Shown here: piece by piece, positions 25,238-33,200 of the stretch
Layout: each line of letters starts with the position of its first letter
How positions within the stretch are numbered: position 1 is the stretch's first letter
Source of the DNA: Colivivens sp964537205
GTDB taxonomy: Bacteria; Bacteroidota; Bacteroidia; Bacteroidales; Bacteroidaceae
DNA length: 34,241 nucleotides
Reading direction: 5' to 3'
Assembly (NCBI GenBank): GCA_964537205.1
Contig: CAZHZH010000021.1
Span: 1-34,241 of the forward strand
Notes under the pieces: model-generated
Databases searched by the model: none
The model's input: only the letters and a program-made list of their open reading frames with translations
Told to the model about the DNA's origin: nothing
Program-made: the position numbers and the translations under genes

Positions 25238-26152
25238 ATGGCTATAGTGACTGTAAACGATCTAAAGAAAAGCTACGACGGCGGGAAGGTGCGTGCGCTC
25301 AGCGGCATAACCTTCGATGTGGGCGAGGGGGAGATCTTCGGTCTGATAGGTCCCGACGGAGCCGGCAAGACGACGTTCTTCCGCATCCTCACCACTCTGT
25401 TGCTGCCGGATAGCGGGAGTGCCACGGTGGACGGACTCGATGTTGTCAAGGACTTCAAGGAAATCCGTAAGCGCATAGGCTATATGCCGGGGCGGTTCTC
25501 GCTGTACCAGACAATGACGGTGGAAGAAAACCTCAATTTCTTCGCGACGATTTTCGGCACGAGCATTGAGGAGAACTACGGCCTCGTCAAGGATATCTAC
25601 CAGCAGATAGAGCCGTTCAAGAAACGCCGTGCCGGAAAGCTCTCAGGCGGCATGAAGCAGAAACTCGCACTCAGTTGCGCCCTCATCCACGCCCCGCGTG
25701 TGCTATTCCTTGACGAACCCACAACGGGTGTCGACCCCGTGAGCCGCATGGAGTTCTGGCAGATGCTCTATAAGTTGAAAAAGGAGCACAACCTGAGCAT
25801 CATCGTCTCAACACCTTACATGGACGAGGCGGTGCGGTGCGACCGCATAGCCTTGATACAGAACGGCAGGTTCCTGACCATCAACACTCCGCAGGGCATC
25901 GTTGACAGCTATGACAAGACTCTGTGGACGATTAGGAGCGACAGTATGCACAGGCTGCTCGACGACTTGAGGGAATGGGAGCATACTGACACGGCGTTCT
26001 CCTTCGGCGAGTATTTCCACCTGACGGTGAAAGAGGGCGGCGTTCAAGACAGCTTGAAGAGTTTCCTGGAAAGCAAAGGTCATCACGGAGTTGCCGTCGA
26101 GTCAGCCAAAGCGACCATCGAGGACTGCTTCATGGCATTGTCAACAATTTAA
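25238..26152 (+). CDS. ABC exporter ATPase, first half (YbhF N-terminal-like)
   Basis: 304 residues from the ATG at 25238; the TTG at 25226 directly after the hlyD stop is less likely. Walker A GPDGAGKTT (38-46), intact signature LSGGM (135-139) and Walker B VLFLDE (155-160). The Q-loop reads YMPGRFSLY with Gly85 instead of Gln, and the switch reads STPYMDEA with Pro193 instead of His. GPDGAGKTT is usual for the first ATPase of YbhF-like fused pairs. The C-terminal 90 residues form an accessory domain. It should pair with the ATPase encoded at 26274-27014 and drive the two ABC-2 permeases. Confidence 0.92.
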   Translation: MAIVTVNDLKKSYDGGKVRALSGITFDVGEGEIFGLIGPDGAGKTTFFRILTTLLLPDSGSATVDGLDVVKDFKEIRKRIGYMPGRFSLYQTMTVEENLNFFATIFGTSIEENYGLVKDIYQQIEPFKKRRAGKLSGGMKQKLALSCALIHAPRVLFLDEPTTGVDPVSRMEFWQMLYKLKKEHNLSIIVSTPYMDEAVRCDRIALIQNGRFLTINTPQGIVDSYDKTLWTIRSDSMHRLLDDLREWEHTDTAFSFGEYFHLTVKEGGVQDSLKSFLESKGHHGVAVESAKATIEDCFMALSTI

Positions 26153-26156
26153 CGCT

Positions 26157-26254
26157 TTGCAGGGGTCGGTCTTGTGCCAGCCCACAAAAATGTTCGACAG
26201 ATTTAAAATAGAAAGGGTCATTATTTTAGGGCCGGCACAAGACCGACCCTGCAA
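26157..26254. repeat. Nested inverted repeat between ATPase genes (BIME-like)
   Basis: Arm 26157-26183 pairs with 26229-26254 over about 26 bp, with one extra G and one wobble, around a 45-nt loop. Each arm can also fold alone: the second as GGGCCGG / CCGACCC around CACAAGA. This resembles paired REP sequences. It lies in the 121-bp gap of an otherwise tight operon. Confidence 0.75.
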
Positions 26255-26273
26255 GCAAAACGAAAGAAATATT

Positions 26274-27014
26274 ATGACTAATAAGATAGTAATAGACGCT
26301 AAAGGCTTGACGAAGCAGTTCGGTTCGTTCATAGCCACAAACCACATCACCTTTCAGGTGCATGAGGGCGAGATTTTCGGATTCCTCGGAGCCAACGGGG
26401 CTGGAAAGACAACAGCCATGCGCATGCTGTGCGGACTCTCACAGCCTACTGACGGCGCGGCCACTGTAGCCGGCTTCGATGTCTCAAGGCAGCACGAGCA
26501 GGTGAAGAAGCACATAGGCTACATGAGCCAGAAGTTCTCGCTTTACGACGACCTAACCGTCGCCGAGAACCTCACGCTCTTCGGTGGCATTTACGGCATG
26601 AGGCGCAGTGTCATCCGCGAGCGTATCGACCAGGTGCTTGAAGAACTTGGCTTCTCGGATGAACGCAACACGATGGTGGCTTCACTTCCACTCGGTTGGA
26701 AGCAGAAGCTCGCCTTCTCCCTCGCCATCTTCCACGACCCGAAGATAGTGTTTCTCGACGAGCCGACGGGCGGGGTCGACCCTATAACGCGCCGTCAGTT
26801 TTGGGAACTCATCTACCGTGCGGCCGACAGTGGCATCACGGTGTTTGTCACCACGCACTACATGGATGAGGCGGAATACTGCGATAGGGTGAGCATCATG
26901 GTGGACGGCAGGATAGAAGCTCTCGACACACCGGCGAACCTGAAAAAGCAGTTCAATGGAAAATCAATGTACGACGTGTTCTACGCACTCGCACGAACAG
27001 CAAAACGAAATTAA
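26274..27014 (+). CDS. ABC exporter ATPase, second half (YbhF C-terminal-like)
   Basis: 246 residues from the ATG at 26274; the frame is open upstream through the inverted repeat and into the previous gene, but that part is not protein-like. Walker A GANGAGKTT (39-47), Q-loop YMSQKFSLY with Gln86, Walker B IVFLDE, and switch TTHYMDEA with His195 are all intact. The signature is degenerate: LPLGW (138-142) instead of LSGGQ/M. It therefore complements the first ATPase, whose signature is intact. It is 2 nt upstream of the first permease gene. Confidence 0.93.
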   Translation: MTNKIVIDAKGLTKQFGSFIATNHITFQVHEGEIFGFLGANGAGKTTAMRMLCGLSQPTDGAATVAGFDVSRQHEQVKKHIGYMSQKFSLYDDLTVAENLTLFGGIYGMRRSVIRERIDQVLEELGFSDERNTMVASLPLGWKQKLAFSLAIFHDPKIVFLDEPTGGVDPITRRQFWELIYRAADSGITVFVTTHYMDEAEYCDRVSIMVDGRIEALDTPANLKKQFNGKSMYDVFYALARTAKRN

Positions 27015-27016
27015 AT

Positions 27017-28129
27017 ATGAAACAGTTTCTTGCATTTGTAAAAAAGGAATTCCTCTACATACTTCGCGACCCGCGCACGATGCTCATACTGCTGGTCATG
27101 CCCATCATCATGATGATGCTCTTCGGCTTCGCCATCACGACGGAGGTCAAGAACACGCACCTCGCCGTCTACGACCCGTCACACGACGCGGTGACCCGCA
27201 GCATTATAGAGGGGTTCTCCAACAACGCCTACTTCGTAGTCGACCACGAGGTGAACGACCTCGGCGAGGTCGAGGACCTTTTCAAGAGCGGCGAGATAAA
27301 CTTGTGCCTCGCATTCAGCGAAAACTTCGCCGACGACATGTACCACACCCGTGAGGCTTCCGTACAGATCCTCGCCGACGGATCAGAACCCAATCAGGCA
27401 TCCATGCGCGTCAACTATGCCGCCCAGCTTCTCGGCGACTGCCAGCGCGAACTTTTGAAGCAGTCGGGCATGCGCCCGCAGTTCCAGATCCAACCGCAGA
27501 TGAAAATGCTCTTCAACCCGCAGCAGAAGTCGGAGTTCAACTTTGTGCCTGGCGTGATTGGGATGATGCTGTTGCTCATCTGCGCCATGATGAGCAGTAT
27601 CGCCATAGTCCGTGAGCGCGAGACTGGTACGATGGAAGTGTTGCTCGCCTCGCCGCTGCCGCCCTCTTACATAGTGGTGGCAAAGGCGGTCCCGTATTTT
27701 TGCATTTCCTGTATCGACCTTGCCACGACGCTCTGCGTGGCGAGGTTCCTCCTGCACATCCCGATCGCCGGCTCGCTGCTGACGATAACCGCGCTGGCGC
27801 TGGTCTACATCTTCATGGCTTTGTCGCTCGGACTGCTGATTTCGTCCATAGCTCAGTCGCAGCTTGCGGCCATGCTTCTCTCTTCAATGGTGCTTATGCT
27901 GCCAACAATCCTCCTCTCGGGCATGATGTTCCCGATAGAGGCCATGCCTTGGTGGTTGAAGGACCTTAGCATGGTAATACCGGCACGGTGGTTCATATCA
28001 GCCATACGGAAGTTGATGATCCAGGGAGTCGGCCTCCAGTTTGTCGTCAAGGAGTTTGTAATACTCGCCGCAATGGCTGTGCTGTTCCTGACTATCGCGA
28101 TTAAGAAATTCAAAATCAGACTTGAGTAA
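27017..28129 (+). CDS. ABC-2 permease subunit 1
   Basis: 370 residues with ABC-2 topology. A first transmembrane helix (about 22-40, MLILLVMPIIMMMLFGFAI) is followed by a large extracytoplasmic domain (about 42-180) and then five or six membrane segments from about 178 on, starting VPGVIGMMLLLICAMMSSIAIVRERETGTMEVLLASPL. The motif RERETGTMEVLLASP on the cytoplasmic side is characteristic of the YbhS/YbhR type. The N-terminal VKKEFLYILRDPRTM helix lies on the membrane surface and contacts the ATPases. It overlaps no gene but sits 2 nt after the ATPase and 4 nt before the second permease. Confidence 0.94.
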   Translation: MKQFLAFVKKEFLYILRDPRTMLILLVMPIIMMMLFGFAITTEVKNTHLAVYDPSHDAVTRSIIEGFSNNAYFVVDHEVNDLGEVEDLFKSGEINLCLAFSENFADDMYHTREASVQILADGSEPNQASMRVNYAAQLLGDCQRELLKQSGMRPQFQIQPQMKMLFNPQQKSEFNFVPGVIGMMLLLICAMMSSIAIVRERETGTMEVLLASPLPPSYIVVAKAVPYFCISCIDLATTLCVARFLLHIPIAGSLLTITALALVYIFMALSLGLLISSIAQSQLAAMLLSSMVLMLPTILLSGMMFPIEAMPWWLKDLSMVIPARWFISAIRKLMIQGVGLQFVVKEFVILAAMAVLFLTIAIKKFKIRLE

Positions 28130-28133
28130 AACT

Positions 28134-29255
28134 ATGATGTACGCACTACCATATTTAATAAAGAAGGAGTTCAAGCAGATGTTCCGCAATCCGTTCCTGC
28201 CCAAACTCTTCGTCATGCTCCCGACCGTGATGCTTCTCATCATGCCGTGGGCGGCAAACCAGGAAGTGAAGGGGCTGAAACTCGGAGTTGTCGACAGCGA
28301 CCACTCCCCGGTGTCGGAGAGGCTCGTATATAAAGTCGCCGCGTCGAAGTATTTCACGTTGAACGACTATTCTGACACATGGGGCGATGCCATGAAGGGC
28401 ATAAACAGCGGCAGCTCAGACATCATTCTTAATATTCCGCAAGGATTCGAGCGTGACCTCGTGACGCAAGGTACGGCTCCCGTCATGATTCTCGCCAACG
28501 CAGTGGACGGACAGAAGAGCGGTCTCGGCAGCTCGTATGTAGCCGGAATCGTTCAGGACTACGCTTCCGACCTGCGCGAGGAAGGCGGTGCCAACAACGC
28601 CGCCAAGCACTATGCGTCGTTTAATGTCGCCCCGCGCTATAAGTACAATCCGCACCTCGACTACAAGGTGTTCATGGTGCCTGCCCTTATGGTGATGATG
28701 CTCACCATGCTCTCTGGCTTCCTGCCTGCGCTCAACATCGTGGGTGAGAAGGAGAAGGGCACCATGGAGGCGATGAACGTGTCGCCGGTGGGCAAGGTGG
28801 AGTTCATCCTTTCCAAGCTCATCCCCTACTGGGCGGTCGGATTCTTCGTGCTGACCTACTCAATGCTTCTCGCCTGGCTTGTATACGGACTTGTGCCGGC
28901 AGGCTCGGCGGCCACAATCTACCTCTTCACCTCGCTGTACATCATCGTGGTGTCGGGATTGGGGCTGGTAATCAGCAATCGTTCCGAGACCATGCAGCAG
29001 GCCCTGTTCCTCATGTTCTTCTTCCTGATGGTGTTCATCCTTATGAGCGGACTTTTCACTCTCGTCGCCTCAATGCCGAAGTGGGCGCAGATTCTCACAT
29101 ACGCCAACCCACTCAGATGGTTCATTGAGGTCATGCGAATGGTCTATCTGAAAGGCTCCGGTATAGCCGACTTCTCAGTACACCTTCTCGTCCTCACCGT
29201 GTTCGCCGTGGCGATGTGGGCGGTGGCGATAATGACATACAAGAAGAGCAACTAA
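28134..29255 (+). CDS. ABC-2 permease subunit 2
   Basis: 373 residues from the ATG at 28134; a TTG at 28122 would overlap the previous gene. Same architecture as the first permease: IKKEFKQMFRNPFLPKLF amphipathic start, a transmembrane helix, an extracytoplasmic domain (about 43-175), then the membrane block with VGEKEKGTMEAMNVSPVGKVEFILSKLIPYW. The two permeases presumably form a heterodimer. Together with the adaptor and TolC they would export a small molecule from the cytoplasm or inner leaflet. The substrate is not indicated by the sequence; YbhFSR-like systems have been linked to drug and cation efflux. Confidence 0.94.
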   Translation: MMYALPYLIKKEFKQMFRNPFLPKLFVMLPTVMLLIMPWAANQEVKGLKLGVVDSDHSPVSERLVYKVAASKYFTLNDYSDTWGDAMKGINSGSSDIILNIPQGFERDLVTQGTAPVMILANAVDGQKSGLGSSYVAGIVQDYASDLREEGGANNAAKHYASFNVAPRYKYNPHLDYKVFMVPALMVMMLTMLSGFLPALNIVGEKEKGTMEAMNVSPVGKVEFILSKLIPYWAVGFFVLTYSMLLAWLVYGLVPAGSAATIYLFTSLYIIVVSGLGLVISNRSETMQQALFLMFFFLMVFILMSGLFTLVASMPKWAQILTYANPLRWFIEVMRMVYLKGSGIADFSVHLLVLTVFAVAMWAVAIMTYKKSN

Positions 29256-29274
29256 GTCTTAATGCGATGCAGTC

Positions 29275-29475
29275 ATGACCGAAAACGAGAAGTACGTAAA
29301 GATCCTTGCAGACGTGTTCGCCGCGGGTAGGAAGCCGCTTACATTCTGCGACCTGCAATATGCGACGGGTATCGACACTTTTGCATTGATGGCGGCGCTG
29401 GGTTCAATGCTCGCCGAGGGCAGGGTCGAATCGTTTGTCGAAGAAGGAACTCAATTCTTCAAACTGGACGGCTGA
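29275..29475 (+). CDS. Small possible winged-helix protein at the operon end
   Basis: 66 residues, starting 19 nt after the permease stop and on the same strand. The pattern helix (EKYVKILADVFAAG), helix (LTFCDLQYATG), helix (DTFALMAALGSMLAEG), then strands (RVESFVEEGTQFFKL) fits a minimal winged-helix domain. I do not recognise the family. The sequence composition and codon use match the upstream exporter genes, supporting a real gene. A local regulator of the exporter is possible but is only an inference. Confidence 0.65.
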   Translation: MTENEKYVKILADVFAAGRKPLTFCDLQYATGIDTFALMAALGSMLAEGRVESFVEEGTQFFKLDG

Positions 29476-29775
29476 AACGTATGGATGGTTGAGTAGGGGG
29501 AGGCAGATGGTGTGCATGCAGTCACCTGCTATGGCATCCTGTCAGGAGCGATTTGTGTGCAGTGTGTAAGTCCCTATGTGCAATGTCTTTGCCAGTGTAC
29601 GTAGGGGTTTTCCTATGTAATTTACTTTGCTCATTACAGCTTGCAAACTTGGTGTTGGGCATGGTGACACCTTGCCGAAGTGACTCAAGCGGAGACCATT
29701 CACAGGTTACATGTGCTATGCCGTTTGTTTGCTGTGCCACAGCATAGATCAAGCGGGGGGTTGATTGACAGTCCT

Positions 29776-29795
29776 TATAATATAATATAATATAA
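29776..29795. repeat. (TATAA)4 simple repeat
   Basis: Four perfect copies of TATAA. It lies about 40 nt downstream of a predicted minus-strand promoter, inside the leader it would produce. Confidence 0.85.
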
Positions 29796-29833
29796 TGTGT
29801 TTTTTTCTTAACATATCATGAGAATCGCAAGTG

Positions 29834-29863
29834 CAAAGGTATGCACTTTTCCAAACCAGCAAA
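29834..29863 (-). promoter_or_regulatory. Orphan minus-strand promoter
   Basis: Minus-strand TTTG (29863-29860), an 18-bp spacer and TACCTTTG (29841-29834) match the consensus apart from a spacer one base short. Transcription would start near 29827 and run toward the end of the exporter operon, without a clear ORF. Confidence 0.5.
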
Positions 29864-30026
29864 GTGACGCGGATTTTACGAGTCGACCTTTTTTAAGGTA
29901 AGACAATGGTAAGGGTTGTTGTTAATTTGATAGGTCATACATCTTTAGACTGATAATTGATTTTATCTTCAATTCCGACCATTACAGCAAGGTACTTTCA
30001 CTCGTCAAGAACGTGAAAAGCACTTT

Positions 30027-30091
30027 ATGGAAAGTTTCGTGCCGGGTGGCATCAAGGACTATAGGATATATGCGAAAGCCGCCGAGTTTAA
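30027..30091 (+). pseudogene. Relic of the 3' end of a GH35 / F5/8-domain gene
   Basis: These 65 bp match the end of the GH35 gene (21710-21774) with three mismatches, the last 32 bp being identical. The frame is kept (PGGIKDYRIYAKAAEF), and two of the three changes are synonymous, so it probably derives from a working gene. The match starts abruptly, and nothing upstream resembles the rest of the enzyme. Confidence 0.8.
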
Positions 30092-30100
30092 CCCAAATGG

Positions 30101-30150
30101 GTTTAAACAAGGCAGGATTGCATGGAGCTTACCGTGCAATCCTGCTTTGT
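30101..30150 (-). terminator. Terminator-like hairpin after the 1303-residue gene
   Basis: A 16-bp stem with one wobble (30107-30122 with 30135-30150) lies 55 nt beyond the stop codon of the minus-strand gene. The minus strand continues TTTAAACCC. A second small hairpin with five G-C pairs is at 30171-30189. Confidence 0.6.
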
Positions 30151-30204
30151 CGTATGCGGAGTGTTTCCTCCGCCCCCTACGCTCGTGGGGGTATGTCATA
30201 AAAG

Positions 30205-33200
30205 CTACCTGACGAGAACCTTCTTGCCGCCAACTATATACAGGCCTTGCGGCAAGCCGCCAAGGTCGTTTGTGCGGCGTATCAGCGTTCCGTTGATACT
30301 GTATACACCCTCCGGCCCTTCGTCGGTCGTTTCCGCGGTGATTGTTTCCACAGGCGTAACGTCGTCTTTCTTGAGCTTCCCATAGAAATAGAGGCGGAAG
30401 TTGTCGAAGATGGTCCAATAGCCGTCGTCTGTGACGGTGCCTTTGACGCCTATTTTAAGTGAGGAGTTCTTCCTGAAGGTTGACACCCAGACTTCGTTGT
30501 CGTAAAACCCATTTTTGAAGTAGGCGGCGGCGGAAGCCATTGTGTTGGGGATGTAGACGGTTGGCGAACCGACCTGTACGTCGTCGCTGTGCAGGCGGGT
30601 CTTACTTGCGCCCTCCGCGATGTGCCGTACCTTGTTGGTTATGCTTCCTGCGTAAATCACTGCGCTCACTTCGTTGTCTCCGCTTGTGTATGCGTTGTAT
30701 GCGGCGGCATAACTTCCCGGTCGCTGGAACGCCTGTGCCATCAATTTGAAAGTGCCGCGAGGAAGTCCTGTGACGGTTTGATAGAAGTCGAATGTCGTTT
30801 GGAAGTACTCGCAGCACGATTCGCCAAATGTGGCTTGGCCGGTCCATCCTTCTTTAGAATCGATTGCCGCGTTTGTTATCATGAAAGTGAGGTCGAAAGG
30901 AGTCTGCGGGTCCGACGGAGTGACAGAGCTGAGGAAGTTCACTCCGGCGGTACGCGCTTCGGAAAGCAATGTTTGCACTTGCGCTGCGGTGTTGGCTTGT
31001 GATGCGGCCGTTTCAACGGAATACAATATACTGTCTAACGTGTTGTCCGCGCCTTCTATATCTTCGACATGCGGGGTTGCCTCCACTTTGCGTACTTGGT
31101 TGATATAAGCGATCAGCTCGTCACTGAAGTTTTGCAAGGTTCCCTCCTCGAATTCGTTCACTTCATTTTCGGCAATGAATACCCATCTCTGCTCAGATGC
31201 GGTGTCATAAAGGTCGAGAGCTGTCGATGTTACGTTGCCTGAGGCTGCCGCGGTCATGGTTGACGGTGTGTTGCTGCTTTCGGGGTGAATAATCCAGTAG
31301 CCTCGTGTTTTTGATTCGCCGTATTCTATGTCGGTACGTCCGCGCATGAAGTGGAATTTCGTGTCCGAAGAAGCGCTCGCCGTGGTTTTGAATCCGCCAG
31401 AGTAGGTCAGCAAATGTCCTGTCGCAGCGTTGCGCAGGGTGTAATATTGTGTCTCAGGGTCGAATGTCACATACCATGCGGCACTGTCGTTTTCTGTCAC
31501 TGTACCGCCCGCCATGGTTTTTCTCGTCAGTTTGTTTGCATTGTCCTCAAAGAGGTATGAGTCATAGAGTCCCCTGTCTGCGGACTCGCTCTTGATGTAG
31601 TATTTCGTATCGTCATCCTGTTCGAAGTCGTATGACGGCAGACAAAAACCTCCCGACCAGTAGTTCACTGGTACAAGTCCGTCTTCGCACATGGCTTGGT
31701 TGATGAGTGCGTTGCCAATATATACGATCTGCGTGCCGTTCCAGTCGCTTGGGCCCGCCCATGCGCCTGGTTCCAGATGCGCGCCATTAAAGGCGTATTT
31801 GTTGAGCCATGTATTGGAATCGGAGTATGAGCCGTTGCTTGTACGGAATCCCCAGTGCGCCCCGTCGTAGGCGGCGGTGATAATCAAATCCGTACGGTTT
31901 TCCCAGAAGTTCAATACAGTGTTGGCGTGCTCGCCGGCCCAGTCTCCGTTGACTGACGTCCTTAGGGGCGACTCGTTATATCCTCCCCAGATGGTGATGG
32001 TGCCGCCGCCGATGCCGTGATTCATTTCGTGCATACAGGTGCCGCAGCGTTGTCCCATGTTGGTTCCCATGCGCATGTTGCCTCCATAGCCGCAGTCGGC
32101 CGTCGGCGTGCCAGGGCTGTACACGCACGATACGTTGAAACCGCGTATGCTCGTGTAGTTAGTCCAATAGTAAGTCGCCTCCTCAAGGGCGGAGGTTATG
32201 CGGCTGTTCTGGGCTTCGTCGCCACCATAGTCGTATGTATATGTGACGTTGCCCATTGGCAGTGTGGACATCTTTATGACATCACCATATCCGACGGCAT
32301 AACTCTTGGTTATCGCGTATGCCCTCATGTAGTACACCGTTGCGGGCTCCATGTCCATCACGTAGATGGCTCCGTTGTTTTCAAGGTGGTTCGTGGTGCG
32401 GTTGTCGAATACGTCAGGATTGGGTTCCGTGCTCCAGCAGAAGCCCTGTTCCAATATTTGTGAGGATGCCACTCCGCTGACGGTCATTCGCCCGAAGGCG
32501 GCGATCGCCCCTCTTGCATAACGCGGGTCGGTAGTCACTTTGGGAACAGTACCCGTGCCGCCGGCTATGTGGTAGGCGAAAGTGGCGGTTTCAAGGGCTG
32601 CGACCTGTTCTGCAAGTGCGTCGTTTTTACTGTTGTCATCGATGTAAACCGCTTTGGCGTTGTCTATGGCGGCAAGGAACGTCTCGCGTCCGTTGTCCGT
32701 TCCCGAATCGTAAACGTTCTCAGCCTCTTCAATTGCCGTTTGCAGGGTTGCGTAGGCGCTTGCGGACAGCTCGGCGGATGTCTTTGCATCACGCAGCGCT
32801 ACAGCCGCTTCGGCGTATTGTCCGTCTGTGGCGTTCTTGGCGTTTTCAATAGCTTTTTGCAACTGCTCCAGAACGGTGGCGTTCATTCTCTCGGCGACGA
32901 GTCCTTCCGCGTCACTGATGCGTTGTTGCAGCTCTGCGGTTTGCATTTCAGTCTCTTCGCCTATATATTCAAGTTGGAAGTTGTCGACAGCTATCCAGTT
33001 GCCCGATGCTCCTTCCGCCATGAAGCCTATGTCGGCATCGCCTGTTATTACGATGAAGTTTACGCTGTATGTATCGCTCACGCCGACAGCGGTACGGGTG
33101 TAATCGCCGAAAATCCACGCGCCTGTCTTTGTGGCTGCGGGAGTATCCTCTTGTATGTTTTGAGCCACGGCTGTAAGGCGGTACCGTCCGCAAGGCAGGT

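Larger units (their letters stand above)
29476..30026. other. Gene-free region after the exporter operon
   Basis: About 550 bp with no convincing gene. Short frames exist on both strands at 29522-29752, but neither starts with a good ATG or looks like a protein. The region holds the (TATAA)4 repeat and a minus-strand promoter described separately. No obvious intrinsic terminator for the exporter operon was found. Confidence 0.5.

Noticed and set aside
26091..26273. Upstream extension of the second ATPase frame
   Set aside because: The extension runs through the inverted repeat and into the first ATPase gene. The ATG at 26274 gives a standard ATPase N-terminus.
29522..29752. Overlapping short frames on both strands
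   Set aside because: The minus frame would need a TTG start, and neither translation looks like a folded protein. I left the region as possible noncoding RNA instead.
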